Shown: one piece after another, positions 21,501 to 32,199 of the stretch
Layout: every line of letters begins with the position of its first letter
Position numbering within the stretch: the stretch's first letter is position 1
Source: Dysidea avara
Lineage: Eukaryota > Porifera > Demospongiae > Dictyoceratida > Dysideidae
Reading direction: 5' to 3'
Assembly (NCBI RefSeq): GCF_963678975.1
Contig: NC_089285.1
Span: 10,402,694 to 10,466,693, forward strand
Length of the DNA stretch: 64,000 bases
The notes under the pieces: model-generated
Told to the model about the DNA's origin: nothing
Databases searched by the model: none
Seen by the model: only the letters and a program-made list of their open reading frames with translations
Program-made: the position numbers and the translations under genes

Positions 21501-24030
21501 TCCATATATCAAAGGGACAGCACGGCTTAGATTCATTTCACCCTGGCATGCATTGGACAACAGTCTCTAACTCTGTGGAGACTTGCAATATTGTACCTCC
21601 TCCAAATGTTTAAAGAAGGAAATACAAGGTGATGCCTCCAAAGCATAATGCTATTAAACATATAGTATCTGATAGTACTGCATAACTACAGTAGAGCCTC
21701 AATCCCCAGACACCACTGATCTGGTATTTTACAGAACCAAAAATGCAGCAAACTTTTGTTTGAAAATATTGCAGTACAGTAAATACATTCTCTCTTAGAT
21801 CCCCTCTAGGCTGCATTGAGTGAACAGCTAATGATAATACCACTTGCCCCCAAGCCATCAATGAGTGACTTGAACACACTTGTATGTTTCTCTTATATAT
21901 TAAACATCCAACAATTAAAGCAAGTTACATAGAATGAATTTTGTGGTCGGAATCTTGGATAGCTGAGGTTCTGAATCAGATGGCAGGAAAGCAGCTTATA
22001 ACAAAGATAAACTACAGGAAATAGTTTGCCATAAAGACATGTACAATAACATTGACACATCCTCCTCTACAAGTCATCTGTCTTTAACAGTATAGATTAG
22101 TCCTCTCAAGTAACTACAGCTGAGATAAATCTCGTTCCTTTTGCAATTGGTCGCCTTAGACTGGCTTGTTTGGCTGAGCATAGTTACATAGTTGCCTCAT
22201 ATAGAAACAAGCATGTATTATGTGTAACTGAACTAGATCCTTAAGAGCAGCCAGAATTAATGAGGTACACATGTCAACGGTACTAGTGTGACTGCTCTAT
22301 TAGAATATCTCAGTATTACTACTATCTCTTCATTCTAGTAGTTCACTATTATTTGTGTTGCTTGTTGTATGGTCATTCATTCTTGACAGGATCCCAGAGA
22401 GAACAATTTTTATCAGTGGACTGATCTTGATGATCATAGGAACTGGTATATGGCTACCTGTAGGACCTGATAAACCAAGTGTTGAAATAATAGGTATGTT
22501 GTTCAAGAGTGAGCTCTATCAGTTTGTAGTGTTCCTTATAACTAATGATAAATTTAATAGTGTAAGGACGACTCAGTATGGTGCTATTGCTATTCTGCAT
22601 TTTATAAATGACTGGTTGGTGTGCTCTTGCAGGAGAGAATAGCAGACAGGCAAACAATAAAACTAAAAAAATGTGCAACAGTTAATGGTGGGCCTCTGAG
22701 GACTTAAAAATAGTTCTTCGAATTTTAAGGAGAAACTAGAAGCCCAGCCTTCTCGTGAGCAATAAAAGTCAGTTTTAAGATAATACAAACTACTGCTGGT
22801 CAGGATACAGCCATGTGTACCGATCCTAGTGTTCACTACATGGTCTGGCATATAAAAACTTTTTCCATGAAACAATTTGGAGTAAAATGGACATTGTAGC
22901 TATATTGGTGATCTTTTGAAAAGATTATCTTGATGGTCAATGTATGCCTGGTTTATATATACACATCACTTTTATGAAATGAAAGTAATCATAGTATATT
23001 GGTAGTGAAAAACTGTTTACACACCAAATACAAAACGTAATTGTATACCTTTACATGTACAAGTACTGCAGTATACTCACTGTACACGACTCTACGTTAA
23101 TCGGTTGGCCAGACCAAGCTATGGATTTTCTCCCACCTCAAAACTTATACAGCCAGACAAGCCATATACACATGTACATACCGTAATTCACTTTTTTTTG
23201 TTGTAAAATAATTTTTGTTTGCAAGGGACTGAAATACTGTAATAGAGCAGTTATTCATGTAAGTCCTACAAAAAATTTTTTTTGCACAAAAATAAAGTGA
23301 ATTACGCTGTGTTCTATGACTGCTATTGACCACTGTGTCAAGACAATGTGCCCATTACTTATCTCTTTTATTTTAGATGTACTAAGCAACTACACTGGTG
23401 ATCCAGTAGATAACAGTACTAGTAAACTGGGTTGTAATTACCGCAAACAGTCATGGTGTTTGGACCAGCCAAAGATTTACTTGTTCCAATATGTTGTTGG
23501 TCTGTACATCCTCACACCAGGCTACTGTGCCAGCAGTTTGATCTGTTATACCATGTTCTCTAAGATATTGGGACCCCGACCACAGGTAATGTGTGTTGTG
23601 TATGAATAGTGTCTGTTATGTGTATGTGTAGCCATGCATAGGATAATACCAGAAACTTTTGGCGTTTGTACAAATATATACCACTCCAAATTGTAAAAAT
23701 ACTGTCCGTTTCAGTCCTAGTGTGTGTGATGTAGTGTCCACGCTACACATCACATTTTACTGGTTGCTAACACATTTTTACTGGTGTCACTTGTAGGGTT
23801 TGATGATGGGTTTCATATCAGCAGCTGGTAGTGCAGGTCGTACAGCAGGACCATTACTACTGGCCAATATGTACTACAGTGAAGGACCAAGGACTACATT
23901 TATAATGTGTATTGGAATAATCAGTGTAGCTCTAGCCATTCTACTGGTGTCCTACAGGAGGATAGTCCCACATGATGTGTATAGACTGAAAATGATTACA
24001 AAGTCAACTAGTATAAATTCTGATGTGTGA
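15599..24030 (+). CDS. MFSD8: MFSD8/CLN7-like major facilitator transporter, copy A
   Basis: Eleven exons: 15599-15666, 16218-16315, 16488-16531, 16946-17186, 17305-17418, 17999-18265, 19547-19664, 20139-20273, 22390-22493, 23377-23585 and 23797-24030; 543 aa with all phases closing. Human MFSD8, a lysosomal membrane protein mutated in CLN7 Batten disease, aligns throughout: SPLIGMWSNYRPIKEPLI, GNIALARSYMAAAT, MQALGFILGPG, YDHIAAWSS, LTPMAEDEYAW and SKILGPRPQG. About 12 membrane segments are visible. A lumenal loop has two N-glycosylation sequons (NYT 401, NST 409) and the Cys pair 416/424, as in the human loop. The N-terminal exon (MTSRASGYLPINADEAYSLE) is absent from copy B. No clear acidic dileucine sorting signal is seen. 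Intron 6 and intron 8 hold repeats. Confidence 0.9.
18340..18410. repeat. Half copy of the GGGATTTTCCCACAGAGCTA foldback
   Basis: TTTTGTTCAATGCTACAGAT followed by AGGGATTTCCCACATAGCTA and TGTT resembles the right half of the hairpin at 30530-30611 (TTTTGTTCAATGCCAGCAGT and so on). It lies in intron 6 of the first MFSD8-like gene. Confidence 0.6.
18862..18915. repeat. Short AAGAGTTCATAATA hairpin
   Basis: CAAGAGTTCATAATAAAGGG and ATATTATGAACTCTTG form a palindrome within intron 6 of MFSD8-like copy A. The arms match those of the hairpins at 6449 and 42783. Confidence 0.65.
18898..19100 (+). repeat. Dispersed repeat with donor-like sites (copy A, diverged)
   Basis: GCATGAAGAGGAAGATAGAA, GATAAAGGCAAATCAGAAGG, then TTCATTATTGTTGT, TTTGGCCTCTAGCCTTG and GACAGGCTGACCAAA parallel the plus-strand copy at 31072-31265 and the minus-strand copy at 49490-49660. 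It lies in intron 6 of MFSD8-like copy A. Confidence 0.5.
20367..20432 (+). repeat. 15-bp minisatellite, about 4.5 copies
   Basis: The unit ATATGTACCACCACC is repeated head to tail without substitutions until the last, shortened unit. It sits about 90 bp downstream of the donor site of exon 8 of MFSD8-like copy A. Confidence 0.9.
20590..20760 (+). repeat. Dispersed repeat block (GGCAGAGCCTG family)
   Basis: AAGGCAGAGCCTGTACAAGG and GTGTTTCCCTAG resemble 10998-11035 (AAGGCAGAGCCTGTTCGAGG, GTGTTTACCC). It is followed by an A-rich stretch. It lies in intron 8 of MFSD8-like copy A. Confidence 0.5.
21193..21570 (-). pseudogene. Decayed fragment resembling a SWIM-type zinc finger
   Basis: On the minus strand VASDYCTCMAVLGEKCS is followed by a histidine-containing stretch. 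This recalls the C-T-C-M-A-x-L-G-x-x-C-S-H signature of SWIM zinc-finger proteins that are abundant, and partly element-borne, in sponges and cnidarians. No intact gene surrounds it. It lies in intron 8 of MFSD8-like copy A, on the opposite strand. The match is short, so this is tentative. Confidence 0.35.
22285..22315 (+). repeat. Copy of the dispersed CTGCTCTATTAGA motif
   Basis: GTGACTGCTCTATTAGAATA lies about 75 bp upstream of exon 9 of MFSD8-like copy A, preceded by GTACTAGT as in the SINE copy at 40294-40320. Confidence 0.6.
23160..23305. repeat. Short inverted repeat in intron 9
   Basis: CCGTAATTCACTTTTTTTTG (23180-23199) and the later CAAAAATAAAGTGAATTACG (23286-23305) are near reverse complements, giving a roughly 125-bp foldback just upstream of exon 10 of MFSD8-like copy A. 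Confidence 0.65.
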
Positions 24031-24274
24031 TAAAACAAATTGTATAAATGTGACTGTATTATTACATTCTTACTGCATGAAGGACAGTATTGTTTTTGTC
24101 TTACTATATAAGCCTTTTCTAGGATGCCTTTTCCCAATTTCTGCAATGAAATACTTTATTTTTTGGTTACTTAAAATTTTAATTGTAACTTGGTGGATAT
24201 CCTAATCTTATTGTTCTCCTCAGTCTGTGGTGACCTTATCTAATGAAAGACATAATTGTTACTAGAGAAATTTC

Positions 24275-24587
24275 AACAGGTAAAAGGGAAAATTAGGAAT
24301 TTTAAGCTGGACAAGGAACAAAAAGTAGGGAAACAAGGGAACAGCTGAAAGTTGTGAAACAAGGGAGGTTGCCTATACCTGCAGATATACTATAGTGGAC
24401 ATCTAATCCCTACTCTTCAGTCTATATATAACCATGACTGAATTAGGGATTACATGTCCACTAGTATATCTGCAGGTATAGGCAACCTCCCTTGTTTCAC
24501 AACTTTCAGCTGTTCCCTTGTTTCCCTGCTTTTTTGTTCTCTGATCCCTAATCCAGCTTAAAATTCTTAATTTTTCTTTCTACTTGT
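24275..24587. mobile_element. Palindromic MITE-like element (copy 2, best preserved)
   Basis: The whole element is one long palindrome. The left arm runs AGGGAAACAAGGGAACAGCT, GAAAGTTGTGAAACAAGGGA and GGTTGCCTATACCTGCAGAT; the right arm is the reverse complement almost base for base. The outer ends are AATTAGGAATTTTAAGCTGG and CCAGCTTAAAATTCTTAATT. It joins a dispersed repeat body at 24590, as in the reversed copy near 2.8 kb. No coding capacity. Confidence 0.88.
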
Positions 24588-25260
24588 TTGTTTACATTTT
24601 TAATAACAAAATTATGACTACTGAATCCACATGTACCACATTAAAGAAAGAATGGCACCAGCCATTCCATAAAATAATTTTGCATCTGAACGCATGCCTC
24701 AATAACCAATTATGCACTGAAAAGTGAGGTGGCCATTATGCGGTTTCGTTTGTAGCAATACTCCGCTCGTTACACAGCGTTACAAACAAAGAACTGTACA
24801 AGAAATTTCTCTGCAATGAATTGAGTTGCTACAGAAAATGCAGACGAAGAGCATGACACAGCCAGAGGGAAGCCATACTGCGTTATCACAAATTGACACC
24901 TTGCGTTGTCAGCGAACACAAAGGAGGACAAAGGTAAGTCCATGATACGTACATTGTACATACTGCAGTTGGTGAAAAGGCACATCTTGGGACGAATCAA
25001 TGTCAAGCAGTGAAACAATCAAGCCCGTAGCCTTCGAGTTATGCTTTTGGGGTTAGTTCGTTAGTTAGTTCGTCAGAATAAAATAGAAAATTTTAAAATT
25101 TCCATAGAAACTTGTTGGAAGGGTTTGAGGTCACTCTGAAGGCAATTTTGGGCTTGGCTATGCCTAACCAATATTGCCAAACTGTTATGAAGAACATTTG
25201 AGGCTGGTTTTAGGGTGATATTTTTGGGCAAGAAAACCCAAAACTGCATGATCCCTAATA
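24588..25260 (+). repeat. Dispersed repeat with conserved splice-donor-like site (copy 2)
   Basis: It matches 2515-2840 (minus) over about 300 bp, including CATGACACAGCCA and AACACAAAGGAGGACAAAGG followed by TAAGTCCATGATAC. The downstream part (25100-25260: TTTTTGGGCAAGAAAACCCA) resembles 26700-26830. No intact open frame spans it. It may be the body of the non-autonomous element whose palindromic part lies at 24275-24587. Confidence 0.65.
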
Positions 25261-25984
25261 TACAGTACTAACGTACTGTATGATGCAGAGCCACTAAATT
25301 TATCTTCAACAACTATACCATAGATTACCTCAACTGAAACTTTTACCACCATTAATGTATGTGCTTCAGCTATACACAATATTCTATTTTTGATAAAATC
25401 ACTTACAAACGGTTTCTGATTATATCCAGTCATGTTAGTATCAAGTGACCAGGTCACGTCCAACATGCAGTAGGCTATCATTATGTACAACAGGAAATTT
25501 TAATGGTTGAAAAATGCAAGCATGATGTTGGAAATCACAAATACATGGATTTAAACACCCACTTCAAGGTTCTACAAATTATAAGCTGGCTGATGAATCA
25601 TCATCAACCTTTTCTTCTGTCACATTTTTTTCGTATAGTATGCACAGAAATTATAACAATGTAGCTTTTTTGTAGTTCATGGAATGCATTAATTACCAAT
25701 CATTGACTTAATCAACCCTTTCCTTCCCTATACTATCAACAATAAACTGATACATTAAATATATAATATGTAGCTAAATCATGAAAAAAATTACATGATT
25801 TGAAGGTCAGTTGGAATCTATAGCACCAGCTGCCTTAGTTATTTACTAAATAATTAGGGATTTTAGCTTATACTACAGAGACAGAAAAAATGCTAGAGAA
25901 TTTATTGTTAGTTTCATTTAAATGTCCTACAGAAAATCAATACAGCAAATAACAAATATACAAAAAATTAGGTCAATTACGCGT
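25261..25984. other. Gene-free stretch with no recognised feature
   Basis: AT-rich DNA, no exon-like stretch, no family match and no clear internal repeat. Confidence 0.5.
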
Positions 25985-26840
25985 TGTAGAAAAAAGTAGG
26001 GAAACAAGAGAGGTTGCCTACACCTGAAGATATAGTAGTGGGCATTAAATCACTAATATAGTTGTGGAATACTTGTTTACTTTTTTGTAACATCATTATG
26101 ACTGCATGGTGAACTTGTGCATACTACATCAAAAGAAAGAATAGCACCAGAGTTAGTGCAGCAAAAAGAAAGGAACACAAAGGAGGACAAAGATATGTCC
26201 TTGATGCATGCATTGTACGTAATGTGGTATGCCAAAAGGCACTTGTTGGGCTGAAGTAATGTCGAACAGTGAAAAATCAAGCCTGTACATTGTAAATACG
26301 ATTTTGTCATTTTTGTAGCCTTAGCCATTATGCTTAGGGTTGGAACAAAGGTTCGGAAGCTTTGAAACCTTCAGAGGTTTTGTAACCTTCGAAGGTGGTT
26401 TTACCCCTCCAAAGCTTTGTAACCATGAATACTGGAAGCATGCAAATATCATTCATGGTATATTTGTAGTCCAAGCAGTTATAGCTATGGCTGCAACTAA
26501 GTGTGAGACTATGCATAATACGGGTATACACCACATTTATGATAATTAAATACCAACATGACATAATTAACAGAGCTTCAAAGATTCAGTGGCTTTCTTG
26601 CAAGAAGCCTCAGAGGGCAAAATTTGACCTTCATTCCAACCATTCCAGCCCTAGTCTGAAGGTGTCATAGACAGTAAAAATTTCTATTGAATAAAAAAAA
26701 TTTAAATTTTATAGCAATCTATTAGTATTGAAGGTATTTTTGGGTTTGGTATATACCCTGCCAAGCTAGGTGACAGGAAGGTATTGTGAAGATTGAATTT
26801 TGGCCAGAAAAACCCAAACCTCCTAATATACAACCAAGAT
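25985..26840 (+). repeat. Partial copy of the palindrome plus repeat-body unit (copy 3)
   Basis: GTAGGGAAACAAGAGAGGTT, GCCTACACCTGAAGATATAG (25995-26035) is a half palindrome of the family at 24275. AACACAAAGGAGGACAAAGA (26176 onward) and a block from 26730 to 26830 match the body copy at 24588-25260. The order is the same as in copy 2, so the two parts moved or were duplicated together. Between them, 26340-26640 is unrelated or strongly diverged. Confidence 0.6.
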
Positions 26841-27240
26841 ACAACACTATACGATAAATTATTGCTTAAACGCCATGGTGTAACTAATTGCAATATGTTA
26901 ACCACATTTTAACAAGACAAACTGTTCACATGTATAGTCACCAGTTCCAATGATGGTTCTCTTATGATCCATGCCAAGGTTTAGATAATGTCATTTTTAG
27001 TCTTATTATTGTCAATACAAAATATAGCTAGTACCCAGTTTTGAATTCTGAACTGATAGTTTTGTCATCTTTAATATTACAACTACAGGTTTACAGCCAG
27101 ATACCCCAGAACAGCTAACTTACCAATGTCAACCATGAAAGACATCCAGAAGTAGTGCCAGCCACTTGGAACAGCCACAGCACCCAGTTTAAAACTTTAT
27201 ATTATTGGGTGGATCACGTGATCTCACGTGACACAGTTGT
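26841..27240. other. Gene-free stretch with no recognised feature
   Basis: No exon or repeat is recognised. CACGTGATCTCACGTGACA near 27213-27232 is a short palindrome-rich stretch next to the following element. Confidence 0.45.
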
Positions 27241-27862
27241 ATATGACCCAGTCTGAGAAAATCGGTCTTATCGCCCATGTCAGCAGATTTGATTTTTCAC
27301 CCAGGACACAAAGCTACATGAATAAACTATCTAATTCCACAATCAAAATCAGCTAGACTTGAGTGGTCTGGTTTTGCTGGCTGCTCTTCCCAAGCCCAGT
27401 GGTGATCCGTACGTGTGGTGTGGGGCCTTAATGGAGCTCTGGTCAGCCTGGGGATGACTGTATGTGGCTGTACAGCTCTGTGGTGTTGAATAAGCACCTC
27501 TGCTGTGAATTTCCTTTCATTTTAGCCAGTTTTGAGACCTAAATGGCCCAAAACTTGTCCTAATTCATCCCTTGGCCTTTCCTTTCAATTTTTGAACACC
27601 ATCTTACCCCCCCTCCTCCTACCCAATTTGCAGCTCGCTTGATACAGTCAACCTCGGTTTAAAAACTATCTAAAATGGCAGGAAACTTAGTTGTTGGCTA
27701 CTTGCACAGTGGATGCTCTGGAAGGTAAGAAATTGGTGTAAACCGTGTGAAAAACTGGTACACATAGCTTCAACCATTGGCGAGCTACAACACACTAAAT
27801 ACTTAAAACCGGCATTTCTCGATACTTTTAAATAGGCAATAAGCCCGACTGGGTCACATATA
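27241..27862 (-). mobile_element. ~620-bp MITE-like element (GGTCTTATCGCCCA family), copy 1
   Basis: The ends are ATATGACCCAGTCTGAGAAA with ATCGGTCTTATCGCCCA on the left, and AGGCAATAAGCCCGACTGGG with TCACATAT on the right. The internal blocks match the copy at 58608-59238 in the opposite orientation: CTCGATACTTTTAAAT, AAAATGGCAGGAAACTTAG, TTCAATTTTTGAACACCATC and CAGCTCTGTGGTGTTG. There is no ORF with a recognisable transposase. Confidence 0.85.
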
Positions 27863-28390
27863 TCATTCGTGTAACAAAAATATGCACTATTATACTACCA
27901 CACACTACTGAATATGAAGTAGCTATCGGTTATAAAAATCAAGAACATTTCTGTACATTCTCCAGTCCCTTCTGTATGTGTGTTTATACATAAGTCATAG
28001 GACAAATGGCAATGATTAGGCTGTAGAAGGGAAAACAACAGGAGTTACTCACATCTACATGCTTGTGTGCATGACAGAATGGAGTACTGTGTCTAAATAT
28101 ATAAGGTACACTTTATTTTTAATGCAATTTACATACGATCTTTTATATCGTACATGTCCTTGGTCATACTCAGTGTGGTTGATACAATGTATGGAAGGTA
28201 CCATAAGCATACTGCCGCAGGAATGGACTTATCTGATATCCTTCTATCATCAACTTTCTGCTGGCACTGCAATATTTCTGGAGTATAATTTACAGAAAAG
28301 GTAAGTTCCTGTAAGGTGTTATTGTTAATTAAGCTTTACAGTGACCGTGTTTTATTATTATTATTGTGTTGTTTAGTTCTAATATTGTGC
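27863..28390. other. Gene-free stretch with no recognised feature
   Basis: An open stretch at about 28059-28304 ends in a donor-like AAAAGGTAAG, but it has no family resemblance and biased, non-coding-looking codon use. Nothing else is recognised. Confidence 0.4.
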
Positions 28391-29600
28391 AGGACCGTAA
28401 CCAGGATTTGTCAAAGGGGGGTTCAAGTTTGACATGGTAGGCGTTTACGGCAGCGGGGGTCTGGGAGCATAGCCCACAGCTGCTGACAACACTGCAACTG
28501 CACATGCTTCAGTTAATTTTAGTAGCTTTAACTAGATACATTTTATCTATATATACATTGAAATAATCAACACATGAAGTTATCCATTGACTATCTACTT
28601 ATCACTGTTTTGCTCAGTACTCCTCTACTCAATCAATAGCTATTATTCCTTTGTGTCACACTTAAGTGACATGAGCTATCTAGGTCACATGTGACTTCTT
28701 GGCTGTACTGTACAATGTTGTGGTTTCTTAGGACAGAGACTAAGTAGGTTTACAGTGCACATGCAAGTACATAGCTAAATACACAAGGCATTTTTCCAAT
28801 GTGGTTCACATATTTGGTGGTGATTCCCATATTTTAGTATGGTTAGTCCTTTATCAATATTATTATTACAGCTATTTTAGCTTGAATTTTCAGAGGGAAA
28901 TTTCCAGAACCCCATGCATGCATGCCCATATACGCCCCTGCACATCAGTGAAAGAGCTAGGACTTTGCAAATATACTCATGCAGATTATGAACTTTGTTG
29001 CTATATAGTTAGCTGACCAGCACTATCCAATAACTAAACATTTAACTGAACATCAAGAACATTACATGCACACAAGTAGTAACTACTATTTGTTGCCTAG
29101 TACCTATACAAAACACAGACCTCTTCAGCATCAAGATGACATGCTTATTAGAACGTTTTCAGTATGAATATCCTCTATATTCATTAAGGAGCCGCGAATT
29201 TATAATTTGGATTGTCTACACTTTACTAATGATGTTTCTACATATCTGAAAAATAGGTAGCTATAGCACAGTGTTCAGATAAGCACATTATAGAAGAGAT
29301 TCAACTTAGTCTTAATTGTTTGAAAGCTTTAACCATGAATGATTAGAGTATTTGAGTGACTGTTGTATTAGAGTATATCGATGTTTTAGTGAATTTTCAT
29401 CTCCACCCAGGTCTTAGCTGTGTATGGGAGGTGAGGCTTAGCTAAACTTTAGTTAACACCTCAGAGCAGTCTTCAGTGCCCTACATATAGCCCCTCTCTA
29501 CCTTTCAGGCGCTCATGTCTTATACGCCAGCTTAAAACTTTTTTTTTTTTTAATGGTAGGGGTTCACTTGAACCCCCCCCCCCCCCGGTTACGGGCCTGA
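28391..29600. mobile_element. ~1.2-kb element with GGACCGTAACC...GGTTCAAG inverted ends
   Basis: The left end (GCAGGACCGTAACCAGGATT, GGGGGGTTCAAG) and the right end (CACTTGAACCCC, a 17-base C run, GGTTACGGGCCTGA) are reverse complements. The C run at about 29572-29588 is the mirror of the left G run, now expanded. The interior has a copy of the dispersed motif at about 29355-29390 but no recognisable protein, so it is non-autonomous. Confidence 0.65.
29355..29392 (+). repeat. Copy of the dispersed TATTAGAGTATATCGAT motif
   Basis: GTGACTGTTGTATTAGAGTA then TATCGATGTTTTA matches the extended motif form at 202 and 44210. Confidence 0.6.
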
Positions 29601-30529
29601 TGTGTAAACAACTTTCTCAGTAAAGCCAACATATAGCAACTTACCAGTCAAAATGATGTTAAAACGTGCACTAATGAGACAACCCGCTCCACAAAACCAC
29701 CCTGATCATCAGCCAGCCATGTGGCCTCGTTATTTCCTGTATTCTAATAATTTTACTATGCTTAAAGTATGCGCGCGAAGCAGAGCACCAGGCGCCAACC
29801 AGATGACTAGGTTGGAGGTGTGAGTACTGAATTATTTGTTATGTGTGGTACGACGAGCGACTGTTGAAAGGAAGAAAACCTCAATGGGGTGAGCGAGAGG
29901 CCAGGCTGAGTATTTCACGCTTGTTTTATTAAATCCGTCAGTAATTAAGCAACGCACCTTCAGGTCACTTTAGCACTGTACAAATTAGTGGTGACAGTGA
30001 AGTTGTCAAGAGCAGACATGTGTGGTTTGGCTCCACTACTACAAGTCCAAAAAGTCGTGACTAACACTTTTATGACTACCATGGTGAAATGTGATTGGTC
30101 ATAAATATTGTGTCAGACATTTGAATGAACAGATTTAGTGGGCCAAGCAATACTACAAATGAGCCAACTTTTAAGATTCCATCCTTGAGTTATGTATCAG
30201 GACTCCGCTCAGCGCATACATACTATACAAGTATGTTTATCAACGACAGTAGAGTTGTGGTTATTTGCTGTGTGTTTTATTAGAGTTTTAGTGTAAAATT
30301 CATACAAGTGTGTTGTGTGTGAGTGAGTGAGTGAATGAGTGAAGGCAAACTAACTTCTTGAGCTTCAAAAGGAATGCTTTGTAGAGGAAAATTAATTGCA
30401 GTATGGCAGTGGTGCAATTGAGTGATTTAAATTGTGGTCATTCAACAGTATAAGAAAAACCAGTGTATTTAATTTAAAAATGAAGTAGGGGCTGAGTGAT
30501 AATAAGTAGTGGAACAAGAATGAATGATG
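29601..30529. other. Gene-free stretch with no recognised feature
   Basis: No exons. A short GTGAGTGAGTGAGTGAATGA simple repeat lies near 30318-30342. Confidence 0.5.
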
Positions 30530-30611
30530 ATAGCTCTGTGGGAAAATCTCTACATTGTATGTCAATTATTTTGTTCAATGCCAGCAGTAGGGATTTTCCC
30601 ACAGAGCTATG
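30530..30611. repeat. 82-bp hairpin (ATAGCTCTGTGGGAAAATC)
   Basis: ATAGCTCTGTGGGAAAATCT and AGGGATTTTCCCACAGAGCT pair over about 24 bp around a 34-bp loop. A diverged half copy lies at 18340-18410. Confidence 0.8.
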
Positions 30612-31071
30612 TTATATATCATCGGTTGGATCCCTAGTTTGTTGGTAAATTTGTGCTTTTAAAAATTTTGCTGGTTTGTTTTGTTATATGATAAACACAT
30701 GTGACTGTTCTCTATTAGATATCAAACATGGCTGTTGTATTAGGGTGACTGCTTTATTAGAGTATCTTGAGTGGGCCTCAGCCAACTGGGCTATGCAGCA
30801 TGGTGCTTTGTTTTCACCATGCTAACCAATAAGAGGTGTATATTTTATGATCAATTGCCTCACACATATCCCTCAATCATTATTGGTCCAGCTAGATCGT
30901 AAAGGTCCTGTTGCTTGATTGTTGTTGGTCCAACTAGTTTATAAAAGGTCCTACTGTGCAGGTACAGTGTCTACCAGTAATATATGTCTAAGCAACAGAG
31001 CACTTTAAATGGTGTCTAAATGCGAAAAGTACCAATATGGAAAATTAAATGCCTCAATATGGTTTCCTAGC
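30612..31071. other. Gene-free stretch with two motif copies
   Basis: Copies of the dispersed motif lie at about 30702-30720 (GTGACTGTTCTCTATTAGAT) and 30745-30770 (GGTGACTGCTTTATTAGAGT). Around 30880-30955 a phrase recurs (TTATTGGTCCAGCTAG then GTAAAGGTCCTGTTG; TTGTTGGTCCAACTAG then TAAAAGGTCCTACTG), a two-copy direct repeat of about 50 bp. Confidence 0.55.
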
Positions 31072-31265
31072 ATGAAGACGACCGAAGATAAAAGAAAAGG
31101 TAAGGCACAGAGGGCAAGCACTCGTCAGAATCCTAAAAGGCACATGCCAGTGGTGAGTTTGTTATTGTGGCTAAAAAAATGATGGTCATACGATGGGTTG
31201 TCAGTTAGCCTCTAACCTTATGACTGTGGTCAGGCTGGCAGGCAGACAGACCAAAAATTGGGTTT
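31072..31265 (+). repeat. Dispersed repeat with donor-like sites (copy B)
   Basis: CATGAAGACGACCGAAGATA, AAAGGTAAGGCACAGAGGGC, AAAAGGCACATGCCAGTGGT with GAGTTTGTTATTGTGGC, then GACTGTGGTCAGGCTGGCAG with GCAGACAGACC. The same order on the minus strand is found at 49490-49660, and a diverged copy at 18898-19100. Two blocks look like 5' splice sites (AAGGTAAGG and GTGGTGAGT). Confidence 0.65.
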
Positions 31266-31449
31266 GGCTGGTTTTTTAGGGTTTATGTTATACTGTAGAT
31301 TTAACACTATATTTGACTTTAGATACCCAAAGACTTTTCTTTTGTCTCTTAAGATGTTTCTAGTGTGGTTTTTAGAGGTGACATTTTAGTGGGCGCTGTT
31401 CATTACTGGAGCAATCTCTATTATTACTGTACTGTTTGATTAGAAATTT

Positions 31450-31640
31450 TGTATTTGAGTAGGGATCATAGAAATGAAATAGTGGACATTTAATTCCTAC
31501 TTCAGTCAAATAAAAGACAGCCTGTCAACAATGTAGCCATGATTGAAGTAGGGACTAGTATAACTGCAGGTATAGATGACCCCTCTTGTTTCATTGCTTT
31601 TTGTTTCTTTGATCCCTACTATAATGTAATTTTTTACACT
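31450..31640. mobile_element. Palindromic MITE-like element (copy 4, diverged)
   Basis: TAGGGATCATAGAAATGAAA, TAGTGGACATTTAATTCCTA and TGAAGTAGGGACTAGTATAA, CTGCAGGTATAGATGACCCC, TCTTGTTTCATTGC, then TTGTTTCTTTGATCCCTA follow the layout of the element at 24275-24587, with more substitutions and a different centre. Confidence 0.65.
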
Positions 31641-32199
31641 ACGTGAACATAAAATTAATTGTCAATTACTTAAAAGTGAAGTGGTCATTCCGTTTCATTT
31701 TATCTTCCACCCGATATAGAGTGTTACAAGGGCTGAATGGTACAAGAAGCGCCTCTCCAGTCACTAATAGAATTATGGATGACTCTTGTGATAGCCAGCA
31801 CTAAAGCCATGATGCATTGTGTATATGTTAATTCTCCTCATACTTTATTAGCATCTTGGCCGCTTTACTTTCCATATAGCACTCGCGGCAATGCTTAAAT
31901 GATTTATGGAACTTCTAGTCATGTAGTTTCACTATACAGTCGGACTCGAAACTGACACACGTTGCATGAATTATTAGCAGCCTGAATGTACAAAATTAGT
32001 TTAACAAAGTAACTCACGCGTAGTTCACCATAGTTTGGCATAGTAGAGGATCGCATATTTTGGCAGGTATTTTGTCACAATTCACAATCGGTTCTATTGT
32101 GACACATGGTGAAGTATTTCCGTGATATCTCCAGGACTTGTCCTCTTGCATTAACAAACATAACAGCAACGTAACCCTCTCCCACCCATCATCGAAGCA
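31641..32199. other. Gene-free stretch with no recognised feature
   Basis: No exon or family match. TGAAGTGGTCATTCCGTTTC (31676-31695) weakly echoes the repeat body near 24725, so part of this may be a very old copy of that repeat. Confidence 0.4.

Noticed and set aside
28059-28304. Possible exon ending in AAAAGGTAAG
   Set aside because: No homologue recognised, no matching acceptor or neighbouring exon, and it lies between mobile elements.
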